Origin: Tenrec ecaudatus
Taxonomy: Eukaryota > Chordata > Mammalia > Afrosoricida > Tenrecidae
Assembly: GCF_050624435.1 (NCBI RefSeq)
Contig: NC_134547.1
Span: 28,940,419-29,004,418, forward strand
DNA: 64,000 nucleotides
Direction of reading: 5' to 3'
Position 1 is the first letter of the stretch, and every line of letters starts with the position of its first letter. A model generated the notes under the pieces. That model searched no databases. It was not told the DNA's origin and saw only the letters and a list, made by a program, of their open reading frames with translations. The position numbers and the translations under genes are program-made. Shown here in pieces: positions 45,136 to 55,971 of the stretch.

Positions 45136-45639
45136 ATCAATCCGCTGGGATGGCTATAGCACAACATGTCATGGCCAAGGTTGGCAAGGACGGAGCAGTC
45201 ATGATTGAAGGTCAAGTGAGGATTTTCTGTGGATGATGAAAATGTTCTAAAGTAGATTGAGGTAATGGTTGCCCAATTCTGTGAATAACTAAAAATCATT
45301 TAATTACACACTTTAAATTGGTGAATTATATTGGAGGTAAACATTGTTTTTTTAAAGGAACTTACAAATGAGCACATGTGCAAACACTAAACTGTGTCTG
45401 CACAGTCTATCGCCTCTGTGTGACTGTGCAGAGAAGAGTGGAAGGCACAAAGACTAATGGGGACTTTCCTGTTCATGCTCTTTTTTCACACTTGGTTCGT
45501 GTGAGTGGAAAGTAGATGTGCGCAGCTTGTTTATGCCTCAGAACAGTGCCTCACGGTATATCCTATTGCTATCCACGTTTTACACGGCAGCAAACTGAAG
45601 CAGTCTCACCACTGTTGCCGTCCTTGTGAGGGGCCATTG
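45136..45639. other. Intergenic sequence without identified elements
   Basis: No gene or nameable repeat is seen. Confidence 0.5.
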
Positions 45640-46145
45640 GGTTGATTTTCACTTATCTGGACGCTATGAACAAAACACGGCTCGGTCCTGTGCTAGCCTC
45701 ACAATTATCTATGCTTGAGCCCCATTATTGCAGTCATTGCGTCAGCCCACACCATTGATCAACCTTGCTGTCCTTCTCCAGGGGCTGGCCCACCTTTATA
45801 ACATGTCCAAAGTATGTGAAATAAAGTCTTGCCATAGTCACTTCTAAAAAGCATTCTGGTTGTATCTCTGCCAGCACGCTTTGTTTGCCCTCCTGGTAGC
45901 CTATTATACACATTACTCTTCACCAACACCTTATTCAAATGCATCAATTCTTTGGTCTTCCTTATTCATTGTCCAGCTTTTGCTTGCATAAGAGGTCATT
46001 GAAAACACAATGGTTTGGGCCAGGAACACCTTCAATGTGATATTTTTGTTTTGCAACCCTTTAATGAGATCTTTTGTTCAGTCCAACGTGTCATTTGATT
46101 TCTTGACTGCTGCTTGCATAGGCTTTGACTGTCGGCCCAAGTAAA
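45640..46145 (-). mobile_element. RTE/BovB-like LINE fragment
   Basis: Blocks parallel to those of 44241-45030 in the same order: CAAAACACGGCTCGGTCCTG, GTCTTCCTTATTCATTGTCC, TTGATTTCTTGACTGCTGCT. It is a second, more diverged copy. Confidence 0.75.
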
Positions 46146-46149
46146 ATGA

Positions 46150-46850
46150 CATGTTTCAATGGTGCAATACTGTACCCTGACCTGCTCATCTCTTCTTTGT
46201 GACCCTTCTGTAAGGGGATGTCCAATTGTCTACAGATGGGCTTTGGGTCTCCACTGCACACTCCCCTCATTCACATTGATATAATTTTTGGTTTGGGTCT
46301 TTGATGCCTGATACCTGGTTCCATCAATACCATATGATCACACGGGCTGTTGTGCTTCTTCCATGTGGACTTTGTTGCTTCTCAGTTAGATGGCTGCTTG
46401 TTTATCTTCCAGCCTTTAAGGCCACAGATGCTATATCTTTTCATAGCCAGGCACCATCAGCTTTCTTCACCACATTTGCTTATGTACCCATTTTGTCTTC
46501 AGTGATCATGTCTGGAAAGTGAGCATCACAGAGTGCCATGTTAGTAGAACAAATTGTTCTTGCATTGAGGGAGTACTTGAATGGAGGCCCAATGTCTGTC
46601 TGCTACCTTAATACTTAACATATACATATATATATACATAAATCTATTTCCCTATCATTATATATAAATATATTTACACATGTACATGCCTGTATTTAGA
46701 CCTCTATAAATGTCCTTTGCCTCCTAGTTCTTTCTTCTGTTTCCTTTCACTTTACTCTTGTCCCACTATCATGTTTGGCCTACATTTGGGTTTCAGTAAT
46801 TTTTCTCGGTTACATTGCACTTGATCAAGCCCTAACAGGCATCCTACATA
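46150..46850 (-). mobile_element. L1 3' UTR fragment, antisense
   Basis: It carries one 250-bp unit (TTTCTTCACCACATTTGCTT, TTTAAGGCCACAGATGCTAT) and the flanking blocks up to TGATCAAGCCCTAACAGG. The poly-A end is missing. Confidence 0.78.
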
Positions 46851-47009
46851 TTGCTAGCTGCAATATTTTTAAGTTATCTGAGGACATTTTTTACTTGTAT
46901 GTGGTATTAATGTTTGATAATCTCTACATTTTATTATATCATCTTTCTCTGGAATGGATGCAAATAAGGTTCTCTTCCAGTCGGTTGTCTTCCAAATTTT
47001 TTGGCACTG

Positions 47010-47930
47010 GTGCATGAGTGCATCCAGCATTGCATTCATTTGTTGAAAAGAATTGAAGCCTTCGAATTATGGTGTTGGCGAAGAATATTGAATATACCAC
47101 GAAATGGCAGAACAAACATATGCCTTGGGAAAAATACAGCCAGAGTGCTGCTTACAAGCAAGGATAATGAGACTTCATTTCACATACTCTGGCCATTCCC
47201 TGGAGAAGGACATTATACTTGGTGGAGAGTCAGTAAAAAAGAGTGTGTTAGTCTGGGTAGACCAGAGAAACAAATTCATAGACACTCATATGTGTATAGG
47301 AAAGCGCTTTAAATCAAGAGCAATTGGATGTTGAGAATATTGAGAAAACATCCCAGTCCAGTCTAGATCAAGTCCATAAATCTGATATTAGCCAATATGT
47401 CTGATACCGATCTATAAAGTGCTCTTCAGACTCATTAAACACATGCAATGATGCGGAGTGCAGGAAGATCACAAGTCAGTGGGTAGATAGTCTTGTGGAT
47501 CCAGTGGCATTGTAAGCATCTGAGGGCTGGCAGGGGTCTCCACGTGGTTTCTTCAGCTCAGAGCACTAGCGTAGTTTCAATAGAGAGTCTCTCAGGGAGT
47601 GAGCCAAGAGAGAGGATGTCTCCAGCCTCCAAGGAAGAAAATACAGGAGTTCCCAGAAGCCTCAGGAGAAGGCCATGCCCACACAGAAGCCTCATTGGTT
47701 ATGATCTGATTGACAAACTAGACTCCATCCCTTCATTCTTAATCCTCTGAATTGCCAAATTGATAGCAGATTAGTAACTAGCACAAAAAGGAAGGCCCTC
47801 ATTTCAACAGTGGGCACAAACATAGGGATTGTGATAGATGGTACTGGATCTAGGCAGGGCTCTCTTGTGTCGCACACAGGGTCCCTATGAACCAGAACTG
47901 AGATGATAACATGTAACAACAAGGCTCTGC
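47010..47930 (+). mobile_element. RTE/BovB-like LINE 3' end split by a solo LTR
   Basis: The left part (47010-47243) encodes EAFELWCWRRILNIPR, the RTE C-terminal motif, and runs to GGAGAGTCAGTAAAAAAGAG. The right part (47786-47930) resumes AAAAGGAAGGCCCTC and reaches the 3' end block CGCACACAGGGTCCCTATGA. The LTR between them has a 4-of-5 duplication. Confidence 0.78.
47244..47785 (+). mobile_element. Solo LTR, ERVL/MaLR-like
   Basis: It begins TGTGTTAGTCTGGGTAGAC and ends ACTAGCACA; flanks are AAGAG and AAAAG. It is 542 bp, of the same family as those at 19468, 29367 and 43475. Confidence 0.85.
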
Positions 47931-47934
47931 CATG

Positions 47935-49130
47935 TGGCCCACACACCGAACTTTCCATGCATGTTGGGAAGGTTGAAAGTGAGGCTTCCTACAGACGAAT
48001 TAAAACAGGGTTGGTAAAGCAAGTCCTGTACTGTGCCGTGCTTCATTGAGAGACTTTTGCATTTGGCAGCACATCTTGTTGTTGTTGTTAAAATCTTTTT
48101 CAGGAAATGCGAGGTTAGCTTTCTCTTTGCTTCTTTATGTATGTGTTCCCATTGTTGAGAGACAATGCATTATATTTATGAGAAAGCCCATTTCAGGTCA
48201 TGTGAACAATTTTATTAGCAGGAATTCCACATACTGTCATCTGGGTACTTTATTCCCGCGCTCTTCTGTGTACTTCTATATACTTTATTTTTCTATCACA
48301 CTTAGAAAAAAAACTGTAACATCTAAAAAATGTATCCCAAGTTTTAAAACACATTTTACCAAACTCTCTAAGAGTAAATAGATTTGCTGAGGACTTTAAG
48401 AAGTCTTTTTTTATGCAGATAATACTATTAAAACTTATCATAATACTATTAAAACTTCCAACTGAAAGTATCAAAATTAGTTAATTTTACATATGCTTAC
48501 TCCATGTTAATACGAACCATATATTTTATGAAATTACATTTCCCAAAGTAAAATAAAATTCAGTGTTTAGGAATGGTATTGCTTTGTTTATAATTTTGCA
48601 ATTCTCATTCATGTCATTTCCATAGAAGCCCGCTGAATCACCATGTCTTCTTTTGCATTCATCCGGTTAGGAAGTTATGAAGTTTATGAAGTTGCATTTT
48701 ATGAAGAAATCCAGCCTGACACAGCGAAGTTGGGGGATGTAAGAGTATTGAAGCAGTCTTAAGATAATTTTAGATAATCTTTGTTGATACTGCACCAAAA
48801 CGGAATAAACAGTGTCTTCTAATAATTGCGAAATGGAATCTGAAACCACATGATTAATTTTCAATTCTGTTACATTAAATGTACTGGCACACTTGCTTTG
48901 GAGATAGGTCATTCACTGGTGATTTGGGAAATATTAGATCACTGAATTATGTAAAATCTTCCAAATTCTGAAACTATTTTATTTTCTAATATATCTCCTT
49001 AATTACCATCACCACCAATCTCATCAGAATAGCTTTTTCATATTGGATCACTGTCAAGCTCACAATGGCAGACACAATTTTTCCATATTTTTGTTTGATG
49101 TAATGGGAAGTGTGTATAATGTAAAAAAAA
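47935..49130. other. AT-rich intergenic sequence without identified elements
   Basis: About 1.2 kb of AT-rich sequence. A weak 81-codon open frame on the minus strand (48912-48667) encodes nothing I recognise. No RNA or transposon is named. Confidence 0.5.
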
Positions 49131-49139
49131 TAAAAACAT

Positions 49140-49225
49140 TCTCGGAAGCCCATTAGGGCAGTTCAACTCTGTCCATATAGGTACTGTGGGGCAGAATTGA
49201 CTGGATGGTGGGGAGTTTTTGGTCC
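49140..49225 (+). repeat. AfroSINE tail fragment
   Basis: GGGCAGTTCAACTCTGTCC and GGCAGAATTGACTGGATGG are AfroSINE tail blocks; the head is missing. Confidence 0.65.
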
Positions 49226-49431
49226 TCATGGGTAGAGAGTCAATAAAAATTAGTAAAATTGTTCTGCTTCAAGAGTATTAAATGAAATTTGTCTCTTCCC
49301 CCGCATAAATATAGTTAGTTGGTGAAGAATGCATAGATGGCAAGTGCCCAGTAAATACAATGGCAAGTGCCTTTTGGTGCCCTTGCCTGATTCCTGATCC
49401 AGTCAGTAGTTTTAACCACAATACTCTAAAT

Positions 49432-49912
49432 CAACGGTTCTCGGTCTGGGAGTCACAAACCCTTTGGGGGTCAAATGACCCTTTCACAGGGGTCGCCTAA
49501 GGCCACTGGAAAACACATATTTCTGATGGTTTTAGGAACTGAGATACTGCTCCTCTATCTGTCTCCCAGCGGGTCCACCCACATGCAGATACGCCCACCT
49601 ATAAGTACCTGGAGTGAAGATTGTTACCCACCCTCCACCATGCTTCGAGACAAAATTTCATTCACTTGTCATTAGAAATAAATATTTCACAATACAGAAT
49701 GACATATTTTTTATGAATCACTATGCTTTAATTATGTTCAATTTGCAACAATGAAAATACATCCTGTATATCAGATATTTACATTGCGATTCATAACAGT
49801 AGCAAAATTACAGTGATGAAGTAGCACCGAAAATAATTTTATGGGTGGGGGCCACCCCAACATGAGTAACTGTATTAAAGGGTCGTGGCATTAGGGAGGT
49901 TGAGGACCGCTG
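49432..49912. mobile_element. SPIN-type hAT element, about 480 bp
   Basis: It starts CAACGGTTCTCGGTCTGG and ends GGTTGAGGACCGCTG. It is the long version, in opposite orientation to 23523-23988 and aligning along its length. The 8-bp flanks CTCTAAAT and TCAAGAGA do not match, so the target duplication has decayed or the ends are slightly misplaced. Confidence 0.85.
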
Positions 49913-50395
49913 TCAAGAGATGAGAAGGCCCCCCAATCATGCCACAGAAACACCCAGGCAGAAGGCACAGGACGTGCAAAGGCCCTGAGGCAGGAGTCAG
50001 ATAGTATTTTAAGGAATAGCAGACGTGGACTTGATTCTGAGCCTGTTTCTCTTTTGCGGATGTCCTCACTGCTCAGGGGTGCTTATCTAATCAGAGCCAC
50101 CAGCTGCATTCTAAGACTGATGATTCCCACCCAAACGCTTTGCTTCTCCAGGGACCCTCTCTGAATCCGACTCACACTTGTAAGCAACATAGTCTCTGAG
50201 GCATCAGTCAGGCACAGGCTCAAAACGGACCCTCGATACCTTGGACTAGGAGTTAGGATGGACCAGAAGTAAACCAGCCACATCGTGACAGAAACCCAGT
50301 TTACAACCAGCACATCAACACTGGATCATCCAGGATCCCAAAGTTTCACTCAGTGCCAAACAACAACCAAGGACAAAAAATGAGAGAGAGGGCGA
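49913..50395. other. Intergenic sequence without identified elements
   Basis: No gene or repeat is recognised, apart from a GA/GACA microsatellite beginning about 50375. Confidence 0.5.
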
Positions 50396-50500
50396 GAGAC
50401 AGACAGACAGACTAGAACTAAAGGGACTTACGTGCCTGTAACTGGTCTAGGGTGTTAGGGTGGTTAGGGTCGGGGTTAGGGTTAGTCCCCTTAGTTCTAG
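50396..50500. repeat. Interstitial telomere-like repeat inside an inverted repeat
   Basis: CTAGAACTAAAGGGAC at 50412-50427 is the complement of GTCCCCTTAGTTCTAG at 50485-50500 at 15 of 16 positions. The 57-bp loop contains degenerate TTAGGG units (GTTAGGGTGGTTAGGG, GGTTAGGGTTAG) at about 50452-50486. A GACA microsatellite precedes it. Confidence 0.75.
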
Positions 50501-50589
50501 CTAGAGGGCTAACTATAAAGTGGGCAGTTTGGAGCCCCTGTCTGTTTTACAGGAGAAACTTGATGCGTTTGCTCCCCTAAGCATTTCCA

Positions 50590-51760
50590 GCCTCGGGAAC
50601 CCATGGGGGCGGCTCTGCTGCCCAGTCCTATCTCAGGTCGCTTCAGCCGGGATCGAAGTTTGATCCTCCCGCTCCCTCCTCCTGCTCCTCTTCTCAGCCC
50701 CTCGCTGGACTGGACGTCGACCTGCGGACTTAGACGTGAGGACCCCAGGAGCGCGTTTGTAAAAGCGCCCGCGCCTCCGGTCACGCGCGCCCAAGGCCAG
50801 GCCCGGCCGGGACACCCCGCAGGCGGCGCGGGGACACCGAGCGTCCAGCGGCTGCTGGTCGCCGCCCGCCGGGGCGCACCGAGCACCATCCGACTCGCAG
50901 GCGTCCGTCGCGCCGCAGGGCCAACACCGGCCCCCGAGGCCGAGGCCGCTTCTCTGCGCGGCGACCCGGGGCCGGCCCGCAGCTGTCCGCAGGGGCCACG
51001 GGCCTTTCCTCGGTGTCCGCGGGCGGCCGGGCTGCGGCAGCGGAAGCTGCGAGGCTGGCCAGCGCTTACAGCTGGGCGCTCCGGGCCGGGGGCGACGCTG
51101 GGCCGCAGGCCGCGCTCTTGCAAAAAGGCCCGTCGGCCTCTCAGCCCAGCGGAAGACCTGTCGGAGGGCTAGGTGTAAATGCAAGGACCCTTTTTCAAAA
51201 ATACCAAAAGCCTTCCCGGCCCAGGCACCGCTGGGATTCGAACCCAGGATCTCCTGTTTACTAGACAGGCGCTTTAACCAACTAAGCCACGGCGCCGCCC
51301 GCACGAACAGCGCGAGAATTCGCCTCTCATCACTCTTGCCACTCGGCACCGCGCGCATGCGCATATGGGTTGCCTGTCGCTAGCGCAGGCGCGCTGTGGA
51401 ACTTGAAACCAGCTCCGTGATTTCGTCATACGGGTTCGCTCCAAGAAGCCAGAAGCTCGCGCGGCTCTTCCAGGCCTCGCGGTCTCGCGACGAGAGTCGT
51501 GTGAAGTCGGGACGGGCAGGCCGAGCGGCCTCTTGCCTGCCAGGCCCTTGCCGGAGGAGACCCGCGACCTCGCCCCCTGGCCTCCATGCGGCCGCTTTTC
51601 CACGGGCCGTGAGGCCGAGTGGCATCCGGAGTCCCGAGGGGGCCGGGGGACACTGACGGGCCGTGGGCATCCTTGGAGCCCCGACGCGCGGACGTTCTGC
51701 CGCCTGAGCTGGACGACACTCCTGCGCCGACTCACTCACTCGGTTCCCGGCGTGGTTGAA
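50590..51760. promoter_or_regulatory. CpG island around the tRNA-Thr gene, without a recognised protein gene
   Basis: Dense CpG from about 50620 to 51740, comparable to the LRP3 island. It carries a palindromic NRF1-type site GCGCATGCGC at 51353-51362, a second similar site near 51382-51394, and TCTCGCGA (BANP-type element) at 51483-51490. These are features of ubiquitous promoters. Only the tRNA is recognisable as a gene. Confidence 0.75.
51223..51296 (-). tRNA. tRNA-Thr (anticodon AGT)
   Basis: The 74-nt minus-strand sequence folds as a complete tRNA. The acceptor stem GGCGCCG pairs with CGGTGCC, with one G-U pair. The A box TGGCTTAGTTGG and B box GGTTCGAATCC are consensus. The anticodon loop CTAGTAA gives AGT, read as IGU for threonine. 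The discriminator is T, CCA is not encoded, and there is no intron. A TTTT terminator follows at 51209-51206 on the minus strand. I recall a tRNA-Thr-AGT gene between WDR88 and LRP3 in human, which would make this an orthologous locus. Confidence 0.96.
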
Positions 51761-52302
51761 GACCAGACACCGCGCATCCACTCCCTGAGCGTTTCCTCGG
51801 GTGGGATGCTCGTGCACAGAAATGCAGGTCAGTGCAAAGCACCTGCACAGAAACGTTCTCGCAGCATTCTTTGTCCTAGCAAAGCCAGAAGCCCAAACAG
51901 ACGAGAAGCGAGCCAAGTGCCCAGCAGTGAGGGAGAAGAAAATGCCAAAGCACCACGAGCGCAGGACTCAACGGCTGGGACGTCGTGGAGTGGACTTGGG
52001 GCAACACAGTCACAACTCCGTCGTGTCTACATACAGCCCGCGGAAATCTAGTCATCCAGAGTCGTCGCGGACTTGCCCAAATGACTCCCAGGTTAGGGGG
52101 CTCACACACAGGATGGCGGTAACGAAAGCATTCCTGTAATTAAACTTTTTAAAATGAAAAAGCAAGATTGGACCCTTTATTCGCTGTAATCTTGTTACGT
52201 AATTTGCGATAGCTAGAGGTGGAAGAGAGAGGGAAGGGGGCACTCTCTGCTGTGGGCTTCTTTGCCCTCTGGTTCTTGATTGCTTTTAGGCAATGGAAAC
52301 AC
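51760..52302. other. Intergenic sequence downstream of the CpG island
   Basis: It has an A/T-rich end ATTAAACTTTTTAAAATG near 52139-52156 and blocks such as TTGTCCTAGCAAAGCCAGAA weakly like L1. No gene is recognised; it could be the first part of an unannotated transcript from the island. Confidence 0.4.
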
Positions 52303-52445
52303 CAAAGCCAAAAAAGTCAAACTCAAGGCCATGGAGTGGATTCTGACTCATAGCAACCTGACCGGACACGGTAGAACTGCTCTTGTGGATTTCCCAGACT
52401 GCAACGCTTTACAGGTGTAGAAAACCTCGCCTTCCTCCCGATGGA
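52303..52445 (-). repeat. AfroSINE, head missing
   Basis: GGCCATGGAGTGGATTCTGA, then ACTGCAACGCTTTACAGG and AAAACCTCGCCTTCCTCC are AfroSINE tail and middle blocks. Confidence 0.75.
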
Positions 52446-52665
52446 AACACCAGTTTTAAAAAAATCAGAGGAACAAGAAGACAGAGTATATCTCATCCCC
52501 AGACTTTTCTGCCTCGACGTCATCCTAGTATGGCTGTATTGTTCGATTGCACTCGGTGGCCTTCCTTCCATGACCCCTACTTTTGTTGAGTTCTAGTTAT
52601 TTTGTGGGCCTCCCACCTGGTAGTTCGTGGAGTTTTACTACCTGTGCAGCTTCTCTTTGAGCACC

Positions 52666-52850
52666 CTGGTGGGACACAAACAAGTTAATGCTTGCCTGCT
52701 AGCAAAAAGGTTAACAATTTAGGGTTCAGGTCTAAAGGTCTGGTGATCTGTTTCCAAAAACTCAGCCACTGAAAACCCTGTGGACTCCAGTCCTCCTTGG
52801 GCACACATAGGCCACCATGAGTCAACTCAGTGGCAATGTGGGTGCAGTTT
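52666..52850 (+). repeat. AfroSINE variant (GGTCTGGTGATC subfamily)
   Basis: CACCCTGGTGGGACACAAAC head, AAGGTCTGGTGATCTGTTTC body and CACCATGAGTCAACTCAGTG tail. Confidence 0.75.
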
Positions 52851-53009
52851 GGCTGCTTCCCTCAACTTTGCCCTCGATTCTATAACAACCCTTCATTGCA
52901 ATCGCTTGAGGCAGGTGCTGCTGAAACTTGAATGTCCCACCTCTAGGGGTATGAATGTCAGGATAGTAGGTGAAGGGGACAATGTGCCATGTAAGATATG
53001 TATAAATAA

Positions 53010-53180
53010 TAATCATAATACATTAAGGGTTCGTGAGGGTGAAAGGTGGGGGGGAGCTGGTATCAAAGGGCACAAGAAGAAAGACAATGTTTAGAAATTG
53101 GTGATGCCAACAATATCCGCTTGATATGATGGATGGATTGTTATAATACATGTAAGAGCACCCACTAAAATAAAAAAAAA
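53010..53180 (+). repeat. L1 3' end fragment
   Basis: TAAGGGTTCGTGAGGGTGAA through GATATGATGGATGGATTG to an A-rich end is the terminal block of the L1 3' UTR. Confidence 0.7.
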
Positions 53181-53240
53181 CTATAATCATAAACACCACC
53201 TGGAGGGCTGGTTAAAACACAGATATCAGTCACATCCCAC

Positions 53241-53881
53241 TGTGATAAGTAGGTTTATTGTGCCCTCCTGGCCAATAGGAACATGTGGGATTAATCAGGT
53301 CTCAGTTTGGAGGACAAAGAGAGAAAAGGCTTGGCAAGGCCTGCCCCTCTCTCTCTTGCTCTTTGGTGAGCAGAATGGCACGTGGCTGCTTTAGTTAGTG
53401 CTCTGCCTGAACTTGTGAACTACACTACCAGGCTAGCCTGTGGACCTTAGCTCTCGAGGCTCCTTCCAGACCTGGTTTACCACGCTGCTGGTGCGTTGAG
53501 CTTGAGGCTGGTGGGTTGAGCTTGAGGCTGGTGGATCCTGTCATCTTGTGTTGTTGAGTTTGATATCCCATCTGGGACTGCTTTGCTGAGCTCCTGATAT
53601 GCTGACTGTTGGTGACCTGCCCTGCTGTTTGCTGCCTGTGGGTTGACTGTCTGCCTTGCCAAAAGGAAGACTTAGCCATCTGCTTCCTTGACCTTGAACC
53701 CAGCAGTCCTTGAGTTGAAGGATTTCCAGTATATTCATTTTTCATGAAGTGAGTTGAACTGAGCCCTCTGTTCTGCTGGGTGGACTAATTAGCTGTTGTA
53801 TTCCTTTGTGCTGTATAAATCTATCCATATATATTCCCAAGTGTCCTGGTTTTGCTTCTTTAGAGAACCCTGCCTAACACA
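53241..53881 (+). mobile_element. Solo LTR of a different ERVL-like family, perfect 5-bp duplication
   Basis: It begins TGTGATAAGTAGG and ends CTGCCTAACACA, flanked by CCCAC at 53236-53240 and 53882-53886. It is 641 bp. A 22-bp unit (GAGCTTGAGGCTGGTGG) is tandemly duplicated near 53495-53535. The end block GCTTCTTTAGAGAACCCTGC is typical of mammalian ERVL LTRs. Confidence 0.88.
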
Positions 53882-53886
53882 CCCAC

Positions 53887-54587
53887 TCTGAGACTTTGAT
53901 TCAGGCAGTCTAGGGTAAGGCCTGAGGATTTTTGTTTCTAATAAGTTCACAAGTGATGCTTGTGCTATTGGTTCAGGGACCACACTGTGAGAAGAGGTGC
54001 TTTTGCAACCCCCTTTGGAGGTGCCCTCTACTTCCTGACAGGAGCTTGATAAATACTTAATAGTATTGTTGTATTAGTAGTCCTTGCAGTCTGATTGATA
54101 TCTGCAGAGTGGGGGAAATGGTCCATAACCCCTCACATTGTCCAATGGAGTAACCACATATGGCTCTGGGCCAATTGGAAGGCTTATTGGAGAGTTGGAT
54201 TTTGGATTTCATTGAATGTTGATTAATAAAAATAATTATCTCTGAGCTATGAAAAGTAAGTTGGCCCTGTCAGCATTCTACCTGGATCTCTTTAGCCAGA
54301 CTGATAAGTTTATGATGTATCATTTCTATCTTCACCCTGGCAAGGGACAGTTTGCTAATTATCCTGACAGTGCATGACTTAAGCCCTATGTACACTTGGC
54401 TCCCACAGCAAGCTCCCCGCAGCCTCCACTCACAGTCACCTCCAGGTGCTTGACTGCTTGATATCTTGGCTCAAAGCTAAAGTCACATATTTTAGGGTTT
54501 TGCTACAGAAGCACACTATTTTTTGATACTACTGTTTTTCAGTTATCTAACAATACATAATTTACAACAAAACTCTGTTGCTTTAAA
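53887..54587. other. Intergenic sequence without identified elements
   Basis: No gene or nameable repeat is seen. Confidence 0.55.
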
Positions 54588-54735
54588 AACACAAAACTCA
54601 GTGCCATCAAATAGATTACAGCTCATAGTGACCCCATAGAACAGAGCCGAGCTGCCCCTGGGGGTTTCCCAGCTGCAAGTCTTTCTGGGAGCAGAAACCC
54701 CATCCCTCTGCAGAGTGTGCAACCCACCAGCGTTT
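54588..54735 (-). repeat. AfroSINE
   Basis: AACTCAGTGCCATCAAATAG at the tail and ATCCCTCTGCAGAGTG in the middle; the head is truncated. Confidence 0.75.
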
Positions 54736-54799
54736 CTAAAACAGCACTCTTTCCTTATCGCGGATGTTGCCAGGAGAGACCAGTCCCAGGGGGCGGGAC

Positions 54800-54985
54800 A
54801 CTGTGTCTACTGGAGGGGCAGCAAAAAAGGAGAAAGACCTTCCACAAGGTGAGCAACACGGTAGCGCAACCATGACCTCAAACCTCAGAGCAATTGTGAG
54901 AATGGCTTGACCAGGCAGTGTCTCCTGTCGCACCTAGGTTTACTGTGAGTCAGAAGGGGCTAGGGCCACCTAGCAGCTACAATGG
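54800..54985 (+). repeat. RTE/BovB-like LINE 3' end
   Basis: CATGACCTCAAACCTCAGAG, then CAATTGTGAGAATGGC and GTCTCCTGTCGCACCTAGG match the other RTE ends at 30298 and 47786. Confidence 0.65.
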
Positions 54986-55734
54986 TCCTGTGGTTGACTG
55001 GGTCCAGCTGGGCGATTCTTCGGCTGTATATGGTGTGAACTCGGAAAATAATCATCTGGAGGCTCACAGCTAGCATCCGGGGTTAGCAGGCAGGACTGGT
55101 GGGAAGCTCAGCGGGGGCCACCATCAGGAAGAATGCCCCAATCCTCCTCCATATGTTTCCGCCATGAGGCTAAGGCCCCTACAACATGGCAGCCACATTC
55201 CAAGAAGCATAAAGTGAAGGATTAAACTAAAGATGGACCAAGGGGAACTACTACTGACGTCTAATGAGAAGCAGGTGAGCCAGGTCGACTAGTCAAGCAG
55301 GCCCTTCATGTTCATTCTCTGAAAGCCTTACTCTTGAAAGCTGAAGGAGTTGATTCACATTGTGTGATGTGCTGTGGAAGGCTGCAGAGCTTTCTAGAAG
55401 TTGAGGGGGCTGGGGTCCTGTGACAAAAACACCCACCATCTATCTGTCTTTCTCTGACCGGGGTCCACCCCAACCTTCAGCTGGCCTGGGAGTGCGATGC
55501 AGAAAGGCACCCACAGTGCCTCGCCATGGTGCAGCCTCACCCGCAGTGGACACGTTCATTCTCGTGTCCGCTCCACAGGGGGGGTTGCCGGGCCCCAGCG
55601 AAGGCTACCCGAAGGGCAGCTCCACACTCCAAAAGCAGTGTGAGTCCAGTCTGTGATCCCAGAACGAGACTGGACAAACACCGGGACATAATGCAGAGAA
55701 ATCAGCAAAGTACTTCTGAAATTCACATGCAGTG
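54986..55734. other. Intergenic sequence between repeats and WDR88
   Basis: No gene or named repeat is visible. Confidence 0.55.
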
Positions 55735-55971
55735 TTCCAGAGAAATCTGTATTTATTTGGTGTGAAAGCCAGAAAGAAACTGTGCTCCCCAAGGGTGCTG
55801 GGGGGCGGGGGGGAACTGAGGAGACAGCCGTGTACTAAGAGCCCAGACAGATCCTGACCCCCACCCCCCATCCACCCAGCTCCAGTCTGCTGGGCCTGTG
55901 CAGCTGGGTGGTGGCCCCAGAAAAAGGTCTCTGCCCAGCCCTGCAGCCTATATGACAGCAGGCCGGGGCTG
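55735..55971 (-). other. WDR88 3' UTR and polyadenylation signal
   Basis: After the TGA at 55974-55972 about 235 bp lead to AATAAA on the minus strand at 55757-55752. Cleavage is expected 15-25 bases further. Confidence 0.7.

Noticed and set aside
48667-48912. Possible relic of a hAT-type or zinc-finger protein on the minus strand
   Set aside because: An 81-codon frame in AT-rich DNA without a motif I can place; too weak to claim.
50509-51364. Open frames of 189-243 codons on both strands in the tRNA island
   Set aside because: GC-driven frames in several registers; the minus-strand one runs straight through the tRNA-Thr gene.
51380-52051. Open frames of 150-178 codons beyond the tRNA
   Set aside because: Same CpG-island effect, mutually overlapping on both strands, with no recognisable protein family.
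51840-52150. Processed pseudogene or L1 end downstream of the CpG island
   Set aside because: Some L1-like words and an A/T-rich end occur, but there is no convincing alignment by eye and no target duplication.
52780-53094. Short open frame upstream of a solo LTR
   Set aside because: Composed of AfroSINE and L1 tail sequence.
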